Shown here piece after piece: positions 1-5,796 of a DNA stretch of 8,118 nucleotides. The stretch covers positions 1 through 8,118 of the forward strand of contig JACOWO010000013.1 in the NCBI GenBank assembly GCA_016176745.1, in the 5' to 3' direction. This DNA comes from Nitrosopumilales archaeon (GTDB taxonomy: Archaea; Thermoproteota; Nitrososphaeria; Nitrososphaerales; Nitrosopumilaceae). The notes under the pieces were generated by a model that was given only the letters and a program-made list of their open reading frames with translations, was not told where the DNA came from and searched no databases. Position 1 is the stretch's first letter, and each line of letters starts with the position of its first letter. Position numbers and translations under genes: made by a program.

Positions 1-198
1 TTTGATTATAGCGAAAATGCCCAGCCAACACAGATAGACTGCAATGTTGTGTTACAAGACAAGTCAGTCCTAACTGCAGTTATTGTAGGTTTGATTGGTG
101 GGGGAATTGTGTCTTTGATAAAAGGAGTCAAAGGAAAATGGGATCAAGATGTAAAGCCACAAGATATGTTAGGGCCAGGAAATCCACATAATCCATAA
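1..198 (+). CDS. 3' end of an unidentified membrane-anchored protein (5' truncated)
   Basis: The frame is open from the first base to a TAA at 196-198, giving 65 residues of the C-terminal end. It has a short polar stretch with one Cys, one clear transmembrane helix (about residues 24-40, TAVIVGLIGGGIVSLI) and a charged, Pro/Gly-rich tail ending in NPHNP. The pattern suggests a protein held by a single C-terminal helix, with the main part lying upstream of the window. No family can be named from this fragment. It converges on the small zinc-ribbon gene, 22 bp away. Confidence 0.7.
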   Translation, partial: FDYSENAQPTQIDCNVVLQDKSVLTAVIVGLIGGGIVSLIKGVKGKWDQDVKPQDMLGPGNPHNP

Positions 199-220
199 GA
201 TTAAGATATTAGAATAAAAT

Positions 221-349
221 TTATGATTCTGGCCAATTACAACCGCATTCTGGGCATATGCCCCTAAAGCCGTTATACTTTTCATCTACAATCCTCATTG
301 CGTCTTTATAACCGCACACTATACAGTCTATTTTGCCTACTTTACTCAT
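221..349 (-). CDS. Small zinc-ribbon protein (42 aa)
   Basis: A complete 42-residue ORF runs from ATG at 349 to TAA at 221. It has two Cys clusters: C9-x2-C12 and C32-x2-C35-x-C37 (ICPECGC), about 19 residues apart, as in a treble-clef or zinc-ribbon knuckle that binds one Zn ion. Its ATG overlaps the TGA of the upstream cyclase gene as ATGA, so it is probably translated by coupling from the cyclase mRNA. No clear Shine-Dalgarno is seen, which fits coupling. Very small Cys-rich proteins are common in thaumarchaea (known from the lineage). Nucleic-acid or protein binding is a reasonable guess, but no function is shown. It may be missing from automatic annotation because of its size. Confidence 0.75.
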   Translation of the reverse strand: MSKVGKIDCIVCGYKDAMRIVDEKYNGFRGICPECGCNWPES

Positions 350-1065
350 AGAAACCAACATCCAAATCTAGAGCCAACTGGACCCATGCCATTGCGTTTT
401 AGCGAGTATGTCGGATATGTGTGCTTGAATCCAAGTGAGAATCCTTTTACTTGCTCAAATTTGTAATAGTTATAGTTCTTGATTAGCTGGTACAGATCGC
501 CACCTATTACAATTGTATTTGGTATTGCAAGGTGATTTATTTTACTGCACATATTTACTGGCGATCCAAAAATATCTTCACACATGGAATTTGTTGCTTT
601 TGCCATCATAACAGCGCCATAATCAAGGCTTATTCTATAGTCTAAGGAAGGTAATTTTTCTTCTAATAGTTTATTGTTAATAGCGTCATGTGCCTCAATC
701 ATGGAAAAATTGCACTCTAGGCATTTTACAAAGGCGTCTTTGTTTTTAGAATCTGATGTCTGAGGAAAATAGTAAAGAATGCTGTCTCCAACATTTTTGA
801 CTATCGTTGCATCAAATTGTTTTGCGATTTTACTCATGGAATTAAGAAATGTGCTATAGTACTTTGCCAGCTTTGAATTGTATAGTACTGATGAGATCTT
901 TGTCGAGTTTACCATGTCAACTATACCTACACAACAGTCGAGTAATTCTTCAGAAAATGTGATAGTGTCTCCCCATGTTGGTTTTCTTGGATAATTTGAT
1001 TGGACATTCTCATACTTGGGAATTATTTCTTTGTAATCTTGAGTTTCAGAAGAGTTAATTCTCAT
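346..1065 (-). CDS. Class III adenylate/guanylate cyclase domain protein
   Basis: This 239-residue protein is essentially a single soluble class III cyclase catalytic domain (about residues 40-225), which would convert ATP to cAMP and pyrophosphate as a homodimer. Visible landmarks are metal-binding Asp50 (GIVDMVNST) and Asp94 (KNVGDSILYYF), 44 residues apart as in canonical cyclases. Lys90 and Asp164 (EDIFGSPVN) lie at the adenine-selecting positions. Asn171 occupies the transition-state Asn position. The partner Arg, four residues later, is Lys175 (NMCSKI). No transmembrane, HAMP or sensor domain is present, so input must come from the roughly 40-residue N-terminus, a partner or bicarbonate/metal state. 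No Shine-Dalgarno is seen; the start is the first ATG and lies inside a hairpin (1055-1078). It is divergent from a winged-helix regulator and translationally coupled to the zinc-ribbon gene. Confidence 0.85.
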   Translation of the reverse strand: MRINSSETQDYKEIIPKYENVQSNYPRKPTWGDTITFSEELLDCCVGIVDMVNSTKISSVLYNSKLAKYYSTFLNSMSKIAKQFDATIVKNVGDSILYYFPQTSDSKNKDAFVKCLECNFSMIEAHDAINNKLLEEKLPSLDYRISLDYGAVMMAKATNSMCEDIFGSPVNMCSKINHLAIPNTIVIGGDLYQLIKNYNYYKFEQVKGFSLGFKHTYPTYSLKRNGMGPVGSRFGCWFL

Positions 1066-1078
1066 ATTTGAGAATTAA
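1055..1078 (-). repeat. Perfect 10-bp inverted repeat across the cyclase start codon
   Basis: TTAATTCTCA (1055-1064) and TGAGAATTAA (1069-1078) are exact reverse complements separated by 4 nt. In the minus-strand mRNA the A of the ATG (1065) is in the loop and the T and G are in the stem. It could act as an RNA hairpin that limits initiation, or as a DNA operator just downstream of the promoter. Confidence 0.7.
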
Positions 1079-1118
1079 TAAGTACATGTTAATAAAGATA
1101 TTTGATTTTGCTAGACCA

Positions 1119-1127
1119 TATATATAA
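1119..1127 (-). promoter_or_regulatory. TATA-like box, probably for the cyclase gene
   Basis: TTATATATA on the minus strand is centred about 58 bp ahead of the cyclase ATG. Transcription would start near 1096, giving a leader of about 30 nt that includes the hairpin at 1055-1078. The element is nearly symmetric, so the strand assignment rests on position only. Confidence 0.45.
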
Positions 1128-1139
1128 GTATTATGCCAG

Positions 1140-1159
1140 AATTCCCAGTTTTTGGAATT
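1140..1159. repeat. Inverted repeat AATTCC-N8-GGAATT in the divergent spacer
   Basis: AATTCC (1140-1145) and GGAATT (1154-1159) are exact 6-bp inverted arms with centres 14 bp apart. It lies between the two opposed TATA-like boxes, a position expected for an operator. A natural candidate to bind it is the winged-helix regulator encoded next to it, which is an inference. Confidence 0.4.
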
Positions 1160-1212
1160 AAGAGTTATACTAACATATTCGTAATACAATTGTTGAGAAA
1201 AACTACCCACCA

Positions 1213-1220
1213 TATAAATA
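1213..1220 (+). promoter_or_regulatory. TATA box for the winged-helix regulator
   Basis: TATAAATA, preceded by a C/A-rich stretch that could serve as a BRE, lies 32 bp ahead of the ATG at 1252. With the usual archaeal spacing of about 26 bp, the transcript would start near 1242 with a leader of about 10 nt. No Shine-Dalgarno fits in such a leader. Confidence 0.55.
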
Positions 1221-1251
1221 ACTATGATGTACCTATTCTCAGATCAGAGAT

Positions 1252-1905
1252 ATGATTATAAACCAGCTTGCCACAATACAATACGTGAATGCATTAGACA
1301 AGCTTCTTGCAGAAGCACTGGCATTGGTAATAAAAGAAAAACTCGGAGTCAAGACATATCAAAAGGTAGAGGAAAGATTGCAACAAAGATACAGCCTTGA
1401 TGTAGTTAGTGCGATTAAAGAATTTCATACACTAGATGCCACGCTTCGTGAGTTTTTTGGCGCAGGTGCGGATAATCTAGAAAAAGACTTTTTGGATCAC
1501 CTAGTATCTCTTGATAAGAAAAAGGGCCAACCATGGATTACTATAGAAAACCAAGATCTTGCAAGACTGATTTTAGAATCATATGGACATAGAGAAAAGA
1601 AGCTAATCTTGGATGCTGCACTGCAAAAGCCAGGTGCCATACTTGACATATTAGAAATGTGTCAAATTCCAAAATCATCTGGATATCGAATAATTAATGA
1701 AATTGTAGATGATGGATTATTAGCCGAAGAAGGATTTACGATGAGTGAAGGAAGAAAGGTTACACTCTATACTGCGTTATTTAAGAACATAAATATCGAT
1801 ATCCAAAATGGAAGTCTTGTTGCCAAAGTTATGCTAAAGGAAAATATTCTACATGAAAGCTATTTGGTAAAGATTCTTCTAACCCCAACTCCAGCTACTC
1901 GTTAG
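1252..1905 (+). CDS. Winged helix-turn-helix transcriptional regulator, thaumarchaeal type
   Basis: This 217-residue protein has no signal peptide or membrane segment. Residues 1-90 are an all-helical region with a conserved-looking core (LREFFGAGADNLEKDFL, about 65-81) that may dimerise or sense a ligand; its family is not recognised with certainty. Residues 112-180 form a winged-helix DNA-binding domain: helices LILDAALQKPGAILDIL and CQIPKSSGYRIINEIVDDGL (the second is the likely recognition helix), then a wing around GFTMSEGRKVTLYTAL. The architecture resembles ArsR/Lrp-like one-component regulators in archaea. It is transcribed away from the cyclase gene over a 186-bp spacer holding inverted repeats, so autoregulation or control of the cyclase is possible. 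No metal-site Cys are arranged as in ArsR. The tail (TPTPATR) overlaps the end of the amine oxidase gene by 4 bp. Confidence 0.75.
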   Translation: MIINQLATIQYVNALDKLLAEALALVIKEKLGVKTYQKVEERLQQRYSLDVVSAIKEFHTLDATLREFFGAGADNLEKDFLDHLVSLDKKKGQPWITIENQDLARLILESYGHREKKLILDAALQKPGAILDILEMCQIPKSSGYRIINEIVDDGLLAEEGFTMSEGRKVTLYTALFKNINIDIQNGSLVAKVMLKENILHESYLVKILLTPTPATR

Positions 1906-3476
1906 TTATAGTAGATATACGGAGTAACAAATCCCCAGCCACGGTCCAGAAGATTCAATTTTGTATAGTGATTTACGCATGCAGCTGACTCCTCATCTAT
2001 GCTTATCAATAATTCCAATCCGTCCTTACAAAGCACATAGTCCGGCAATACCCAATTGTCAATCTGAGCCTTAGGTGAAAGATAATTTCCTTCCATCCAG
2101 CTAATTCGATTTGCTTCGCGCACACCTGAGAAAAATGCTCCATGGACAGTTGCTGGATAAGTTACTTCAGTTGCTTCGCCCGCAAATAAGAGTCTCTTTA
2201 TTGGTTTTGACAATACAAAAAAATCATAGTTTGTTGAATCTACACCCGTAGAAGAATAAGAGCCATATGAGAATGGCTCAGAATCCCATTTTGTTACATA
2301 GGTATATTTTGGTTCTGGAATTGTTTCACCATATAATTTTTTGAGTACCTCTAATCCCTCTGCTACGATTTCTTCCTTCTCCATGTCTTCTAATTGATGG
2401 CCAAAATCAGCAGTGTTAAATGCCAAGAGAACAGGTTCCTCTAAAATACCATATAGATTTGCAAAGTATGCCCAATGACCTTTCTGATTTGAAATGTGTG
2501 CAATGAAATTATAATCTACATCCCAAAATGGGGGCTCTGGGAAAACATAATAGACTTTATTGAGAATACCCATTTCTAATTTATTTATCGAATCTATCTT
2601 TTCTTGTGTAAGAGCTGGTGAAAAGGTTACACTATTTTTCTTTAAAACTCCCAGTGGAAGTGTACTTATCACATATTTTGCATCAAAATTTCCCTTGTCT
2701 GTTTTGACATGAATAATTTCATCTGTATAATCTATTTCTGTTACAGTGTGTTGAAATCTAATCGTTAACCCTTCTGCTAATTTATCAATAATTTGTGTAT
2801 AACCTCCAGGAAAGACAACTTCCCTTCCATCCATCTTGTATCCCATTTCTTCAAAAGACAAAAGTGAAAGCTTCGATGCGTCTGTAGCATAATCCCCTTC
2901 AATGTTCCAAACAACCATGAAATTAAAATTATTGAGTTCTTGTTCTGTCAATTCTTTATCTTTAGTAAATTCGTTAATTGCCTCGTTAAGTGAGACGTCT
3001 TTCGCATTCTGTTCTAAAATTTTGTCACGGTAATCATCATAAAACATTTCAAATTGTCTATAAAGTTCTCGCATGGAGTTTTTTGTTTTTTCATCTATTG
3101 GCATTCCATTTTCATCATAGAAAATAGCCGATTCTTCATCATCAAAGGGTACCGTTTCAATGCCGTATTCTTCAGCTAATTCTGCAATTGGATTATCTTT
3201 TGTTCCATGAATCCATGAAGCACCTACATCAAGGCGATAGTTTTCATATGAGCTATCAGTTAACATTCTACCACCAGTTCTATCTCGAGCTTCTAAAATT
3301 ACAATATCTTTGAAACCATATTCGTTTAATTGGTTTGCAGCTGCAATGCCCGCCATGCCAGCACCTATTACAATTATTTCATGATGTTCAGATTCTTCTG
3401 CTGTGACTAATGTTTGAGCGTAGGCAACAAAAAGAAGAAAAACTGCTATAATCAGAGCTAATTTCAATTGGATCAT
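1902..3476 (-). CDS. Exported FAD-dependent amine oxidase (polyamine/monoamine oxidase family)
   Basis: This 524-residue flavoprotein would oxidise a primary or secondary amine to an imine/aldehyde, making H2O2. After a hydrophobic N-terminal segment (residues 6-20, probable Sec-type signal or anchor, no twin Arg) comes the FAD dinucleotide fold: GAGMAG (38-43), Glu62 for the ribose, and RTGGRM (66-71). DVGASWIHG is at 83-91. Lys307 (GILNKVYYVF) matches the flavin-N5 Lys of MAO/PAO. The C-terminal FAD loop is AGEATEVTYPATVHGAFFSG (432-451). It has no Cys at the covalent-FAD position, so FAD should be non-covalent as in polyamine oxidases. Residues about 475-524 form an extra module with C483 and C500 and the motif DRGWGFVTPY. 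The substrate is not predictable. No clear Shine-Dalgarno is seen; a weak TATA-like AATATTAT lies near 3507-3514. Confidence 0.88.
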   Translation of the reverse strand: MIQLKLALIIAVFLLFVAYAQTLVTAEESEHHEIIVIGAGMAGIAAANQLNEYGFKDIVILEARDRTGGRMLTDSSYENYRLDVGASWIHGTKDNPIAELAEEYGIETVPFDDEESAIFYDENGMPIDEKTKNSMRELYRQFEMFYDDYRDKILEQNAKDVSLNEAINEFTKDKELTEQELNNFNFMVVWNIEGDYATDASKLSLLSFEEMGYKMDGREVVFPGGYTQIIDKLAEGLTIRFQHTVTEIDYTDEIIHVKTDKGNFDAKYVISTLPLGVLKKNSVTFSPALTQEKIDSINKLEMGILNKVYYVFPEPPFWDVDYNFIAHISNQKGHWAYFANLYGILEEPVLLAFNTADFGHQLEDMEKEEIVAEGLEVLKKLYGETIPEPKYTYVTKWDSEPFSYGSYSSTGVDSTNYDFFVLSKPIKRLLFAGEATEVTYPATVHGAFFSGVREANRISWMEGNYLSPKAQIDNWVLPDYVLCKDGLELLISIDEESAACVNHYTKLNLLDRGWGFVTPYIYYN

Positions 3477-3508
3477 GATTAATTAGACTTTGAGATAAAC
3501 ATGATCAT
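3471..3508. repeat. Paired palindromes at the amine oxidase start
   Basis: ATCATGAT (3472-3479, containing the start codon) and ATGATCAT (3501-3508) are each self-complementary and lie 29 bp apart. GATCATG (3471-3477) and CATGATC (3500-3506) form a 7-bp inverted repeat. This could be a two-site operator over the promoter/start region, or chance in AT-rich DNA. Confidence 0.3.
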
Positions 3509-3561
3509 AATATTCCGAAAATTTAGGTAAAACTTAATTTTGTATGTTAAACGTGAGCTGA

Positions 3562-4290
3562 TACCTTAAGTATTACTGCTCTGAATTAGATGCTTTTGAG
3601 GCAATACTTACTGCGGGTTTTGGGGCAGCGGCAATCTTTGCTTTTATTGTTGCAAAAAGGTATTGGGGCTCAAAAATTTTTGGAAGAGCATATCTTTCGC
3701 TTGCTATAGCATATGCATCCTATTTTGTAGGATGGGCACTTTGGTTTGTATACGAAATTGGTTACCAAGTGGAAAATCCATATCCGTACTATCCTGACAT
3801 TTTTTATTTTGCGTTTTATCCATTTGCGATTTATCATCTAAGAACCAACATACGTTACTTTAAACCAAAATTAAGTTCACACCAAAAAACTACAATTATT
3901 TGGATTCCAATTGGGGCAACCATAGTTTATGCGTTTTTTGGTCTTGTTCCCTTTGAAACGCCACAAGGAATTGCTAGTGTTGTGTTTCAGCCTATTCCAG
4001 AATATGATTTTGATTTCTACAAAGAATATCTAGCTGGAATCGCATTTGTATTTTTTACAACATGGGTTTTTTCATATGCTGTTGTAGGCTCCCAAGTTTT
4101 TCGTGGCACCATGCTTGGAAATGCATGGGGCCTTTTACTTGTTGGATTTGCATTAAACACATTTGGGGATGTAAGATACTACTTTTTTGAGTTATTTGGA
4201 ATCTTTGACAGATCTGATATTGCAACGCCGTTGTGGGTTGCAGGCACGATTGTTGTGTGCTACGCGCTTTACAAACACAGAGATGTATGA
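3562..4290 (+). CDS. Seven-helix membrane protein, stand-alone sensory-like domain; start codon unresolved
   Basis: The frame is open from 3562 (after TGA at 3559-3561) to TGA at 4288-4290. The first in-frame ATG, GTG or TTG is GTG at 3769, which would remove two good transmembrane helices, so the true start is probably about 3574-3604 at a non-standard codon (ATA 3604 is one option), or the sequence has an error. Counting from 3562, helices lie near residues 14-32, 44-66, 79-94, 110-130, 150-170, 180-205 and 217-235. The pattern WFVYEIG...NPYPYYPDIFYFAFYP followed by a late FALNTFGDVRYYF resembles the repeated motifs (W..YE..., P.P...D.FY...YP, then ...GD..Y) of multi-helix N-terminal sensor regions in some archaeal and bacterial signalling proteins, but here no output domain follows. 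It is followed after 6 bp by the YkgJ-type gene, so the two are likely co-transcribed. Function unknown. Confidence 0.7.
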   Translation, partial: YLKYYCSELDAFEAILTAGFGAAAIFAFIVAKRYWGSKIFGRAYLSLAIAYASYFVGWALWFVYEIGYQVENPYPYYPDIFYFAFYPFAIYHLRTNIRYFKPKLSSHQKTTIIWIPIGATIVYAFFGLVPFETPQGIASVVFQPIPEYDFDFYKEYLAGIAFVFFTTWVFSYAVVGSQVFRGTMLGNAWGLLLVGFALNTFGDVRYYFFELFGIFDRSDIATPLWVAGTIVVCYALYKHRDV

Positions 4291-4296
4291 TATTTT

Positions 4297-4812
4297 ATGG
4301 AAAATGATAGATATAGTATTTCTAATCTGTGTGTGAGTTGTAAGAAATTATCATGTTGTACTGACTTTTTTCCGCCCTTACTTTACCCAAGTGACCTGAT
4401 TAGATTAAAAAATGTAGGCAAGTCAGAAAATGAATTCCTAAAAAATATTAGAATAAATGGTAATGTCATAAAGACAATAAAGAAAAAAGAAAATTCCACA
4501 ACATGTATGTTTTGGGATGAAGAAAAAAGATTATGCGGCATATACAATGACAGGCCTTTTGACTGCAAAATGTTTCCATTTGATGTTGTGTGGACCAATA
4601 ATGAATATCACTGGATAGTTTATTCTTGTAATCCAGAAAGTGACTGGGCATGGACAGAACAGTATTTGCAAAAACTAGAATCCGATCCACAGTTTAATGA
4701 AATGATGCAAAATAATAAAGGGATTCGGCTTACCTCAGATAATCCAGAGTATCTTGCAAATATAGAAGAGCCACCTTATGCGGTATTACGGAAGGTTAAC
4801 TGGAAAGAATAG
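4297..4812 (+). CDS. YkgJ-family CxxCxxxxCC protein (putative Zn/Fe-binding)
   Basis: This 171-residue soluble protein has the YkgJ signature (PF03692): C12-x2-C15-x4-C20-C21 at the N-terminus, then C70, C80 and the core CGIYNDRPFDCKMFPFD (80-96), with C90 and a last Cys at 111. Eight Cys in this order match the family, which is thought to bind zinc or an iron-sulfur cluster; the biochemical role is not established. The length is typical for the compact form. The start ATG is 6 bp after the stop of the seven-helix membrane gene, indicating an operon, and there is no independent Shine-Dalgarno. The C-terminal 50 residues are acidic and contain no further Cys. Some YkgJ proteins act near other metalloenzymes; the neighbours here do not identify a partner. 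Confidence 0.85.
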   Translation: MENDRYSISNLCVSCKKLSCCTDFFPPLLYPSDLIRLKNVGKSENEFLKNIRINGNVIKTIKKKENSTTCMFWDEEKRLCGIYNDRPFDCKMFPFDVVWTNNEYHWIVYSCNPESDWAWTEQYLQKLESDPQFNEMMQNNKGIRLTSDNPEYLANIEEPPYAVLRKVNWKE

Positions 4813-4838
4813 TTGTAGTACCAATACATACCATGTTT

Positions 4839-4846
4839 TTTAAAAT
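4839..4846 (+). promoter_or_regulatory. TATA box for the SDR gene (leaderless)
   Basis: TTTAAAAT is centred 24-25 bp ahead of the TTG at 4867, so transcription should begin at or next to the start codon. No Shine-Dalgarno lies in between. This supports TTG 4867 as the real start. Confidence 0.5.
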
Positions 4847-4866
4847 ACATTATTCTAGTTAAAATA

Positions 4867-5748
4867 TTGAAGATTCTTGTTACAGGTGCCTCAGGATTTA
4901 TTGGCTCAAGACTAGCTGCCAAACTATCTGAGAATGGGCATACAGTCACAGGTGTAATTCATGAACATGATACAAATCTGTCAATTCAAAAACACAAAGT
5001 TGACCTTGCCAATGCAAGCTTGTCTGTTCCAAATGAAAGATATGATGTAGTTTTTCACTTGGCTGCAGTTACTCCAATGGAAAAGGACAAGGATAAAATA
5101 AAAAAAGTCAATTACGGTGGAACGGTAAATCTTTTCAACCATATTAAGAACAAGACAAAATTTATTGTATATGCATCTGGCCTTGGCGTCTTTGGAGATC
5201 CTGGGAACAAAGTTGTTGATGAAACTACACCACTAAAACCACATACCTATTATGCGCAAGTTAGACTAGACGCTCAACGATTCTTGGAAAAAAACTGCAA
5301 AGATAACTCAATACCGCTAACTGTTACGTATTTTGGCGAAGTTTATGGAAATGGCGGATGGTTTGAATCACAAATAATTCAAAGACTACAAAAAGGCATG
5401 TTTAAGCTTCCAAAATCAGGCGAATATTATCGAAGCTTTGTTCATGTTGATGATGTAGTAAGCGCTTTGGTTGCAATAGCAGAAAAAAACACAATAAATG
5501 AAACTTTTGTTGTTACAGATTCAAATCCTGTTTTGTTTAAAGAGTTTATCAATTATACCTCTGATGAGCTTGGCATCAAGCACCCAGGAAGTATTCCTAT
5601 ATTTCTTGCCAAAGCCGTTATGGGAGGAGACTTTGTAAAACTTTTGACAACATCAATTAAAACATCAAATACAAAGATTGCAAAGATGATTCAATTTCAA
5701 TACCCATCATATAGAGAAGGCGTAAAAGCAGTAATATCTCATAGATAA
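4867..5748 (+). CDS. Extended SDR: NAD-dependent epimerase/dehydratase family
   Basis: This 293-residue cytosolic protein has an N-terminal Rossmann fold starting at the first residues: TGASGFIG with G7, G10 and G13 binding NAD(P). DLANASL sits near the second adenine contact and FHLAAVTP (63-70) at the end of beta-4. VYASGLGVFG (101-110) carries the catalytic Ser/Thr region. The active-site Tyr is Tyr129 (TYYAQVR), but the position four residues on, normally the catalytic Lys of YxxxK, is Arg133. YRSFVHVDDVVSAL (188-201) is the usual substrate-side motif of nucleotide-sugar epimerases/dehydratases. The start is TTG at 4867, fitted by the Rossmann motif at residue 6 and a TATA box 25 bp upstream. 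The substrate cannot be told; nucleotide sugars are usual for the family. It precedes the UbiE-like methyltransferase by 48 bp. Confidence 0.82.
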   Translation: MKILVTGASGFIGSRLAAKLSENGHTVTGVIHEHDTNLSIQKHKVDLANASLSVPNERYDVVFHLAAVTPMEKDKDKIKKVNYGGTVNLFNHIKNKTKFIVYASGLGVFGDPGNKVVDETTPLKPHTYYAQVRLDAQRFLEKNCKDNSIPLTVTYFGEVYGNGGWFESQIIQRLQKGMFKLPKSGEYYRSFVHVDDVVSALVAIAEKNTINETFVVTDSNPVLFKEFINYTSDELGIKHPGSIPIFLAKAVMGGDFVKLLTTSIKTSNTKIAKMIQFQYPSYREGVKAVISHR

Positions 5749-5768
5749 ATTCAAACTTTTAAAATCGC

Positions 5769-5776
5769 TTTAAATT
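5769..5776 (+). promoter_or_regulatory. Possible TATA box for the methyltransferase
   Basis: TTTAAATT is centred about 25 bp ahead of the ATG at 5797, as for a leaderless start. A second TTTTAAAA lies just upstream (5757-5764). The gene also has a Shine-Dalgarno-like site, so it may instead be read from the SDR transcript. Confidence 0.35.
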
Positions 5777-5782
5777 GTATTA

Positions 5783-5787
5783 GAGGT
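5783..5787 (+). promoter_or_regulatory. Shine-Dalgarno site of the methyltransferase
   Basis: GAGGT lies 9 nt ahead of the ATG at 5797 and matches the archaeal anti-Shine-Dalgarno core. It supports this start and suggests the gene can be translated from a longer mRNA. Confidence 0.5.
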
Positions 5788-5796
5788 CATTCTAAC

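Noticed and set aside
3590..3735. ATG at 3590 as the start of the membrane protein
   Set aside because: It is in a different frame, gives a Leu/Gln-rich peptide and stops after about 45 codons.
4383..4690. Two minus-strand ORFs of 71 and 74 codons
   Set aside because: They lie wholly antisense to the YkgJ-type gene, whose Cys motifs are clear; their residues are Phe/Leu/Ser-rich, as expected of antisense frames.
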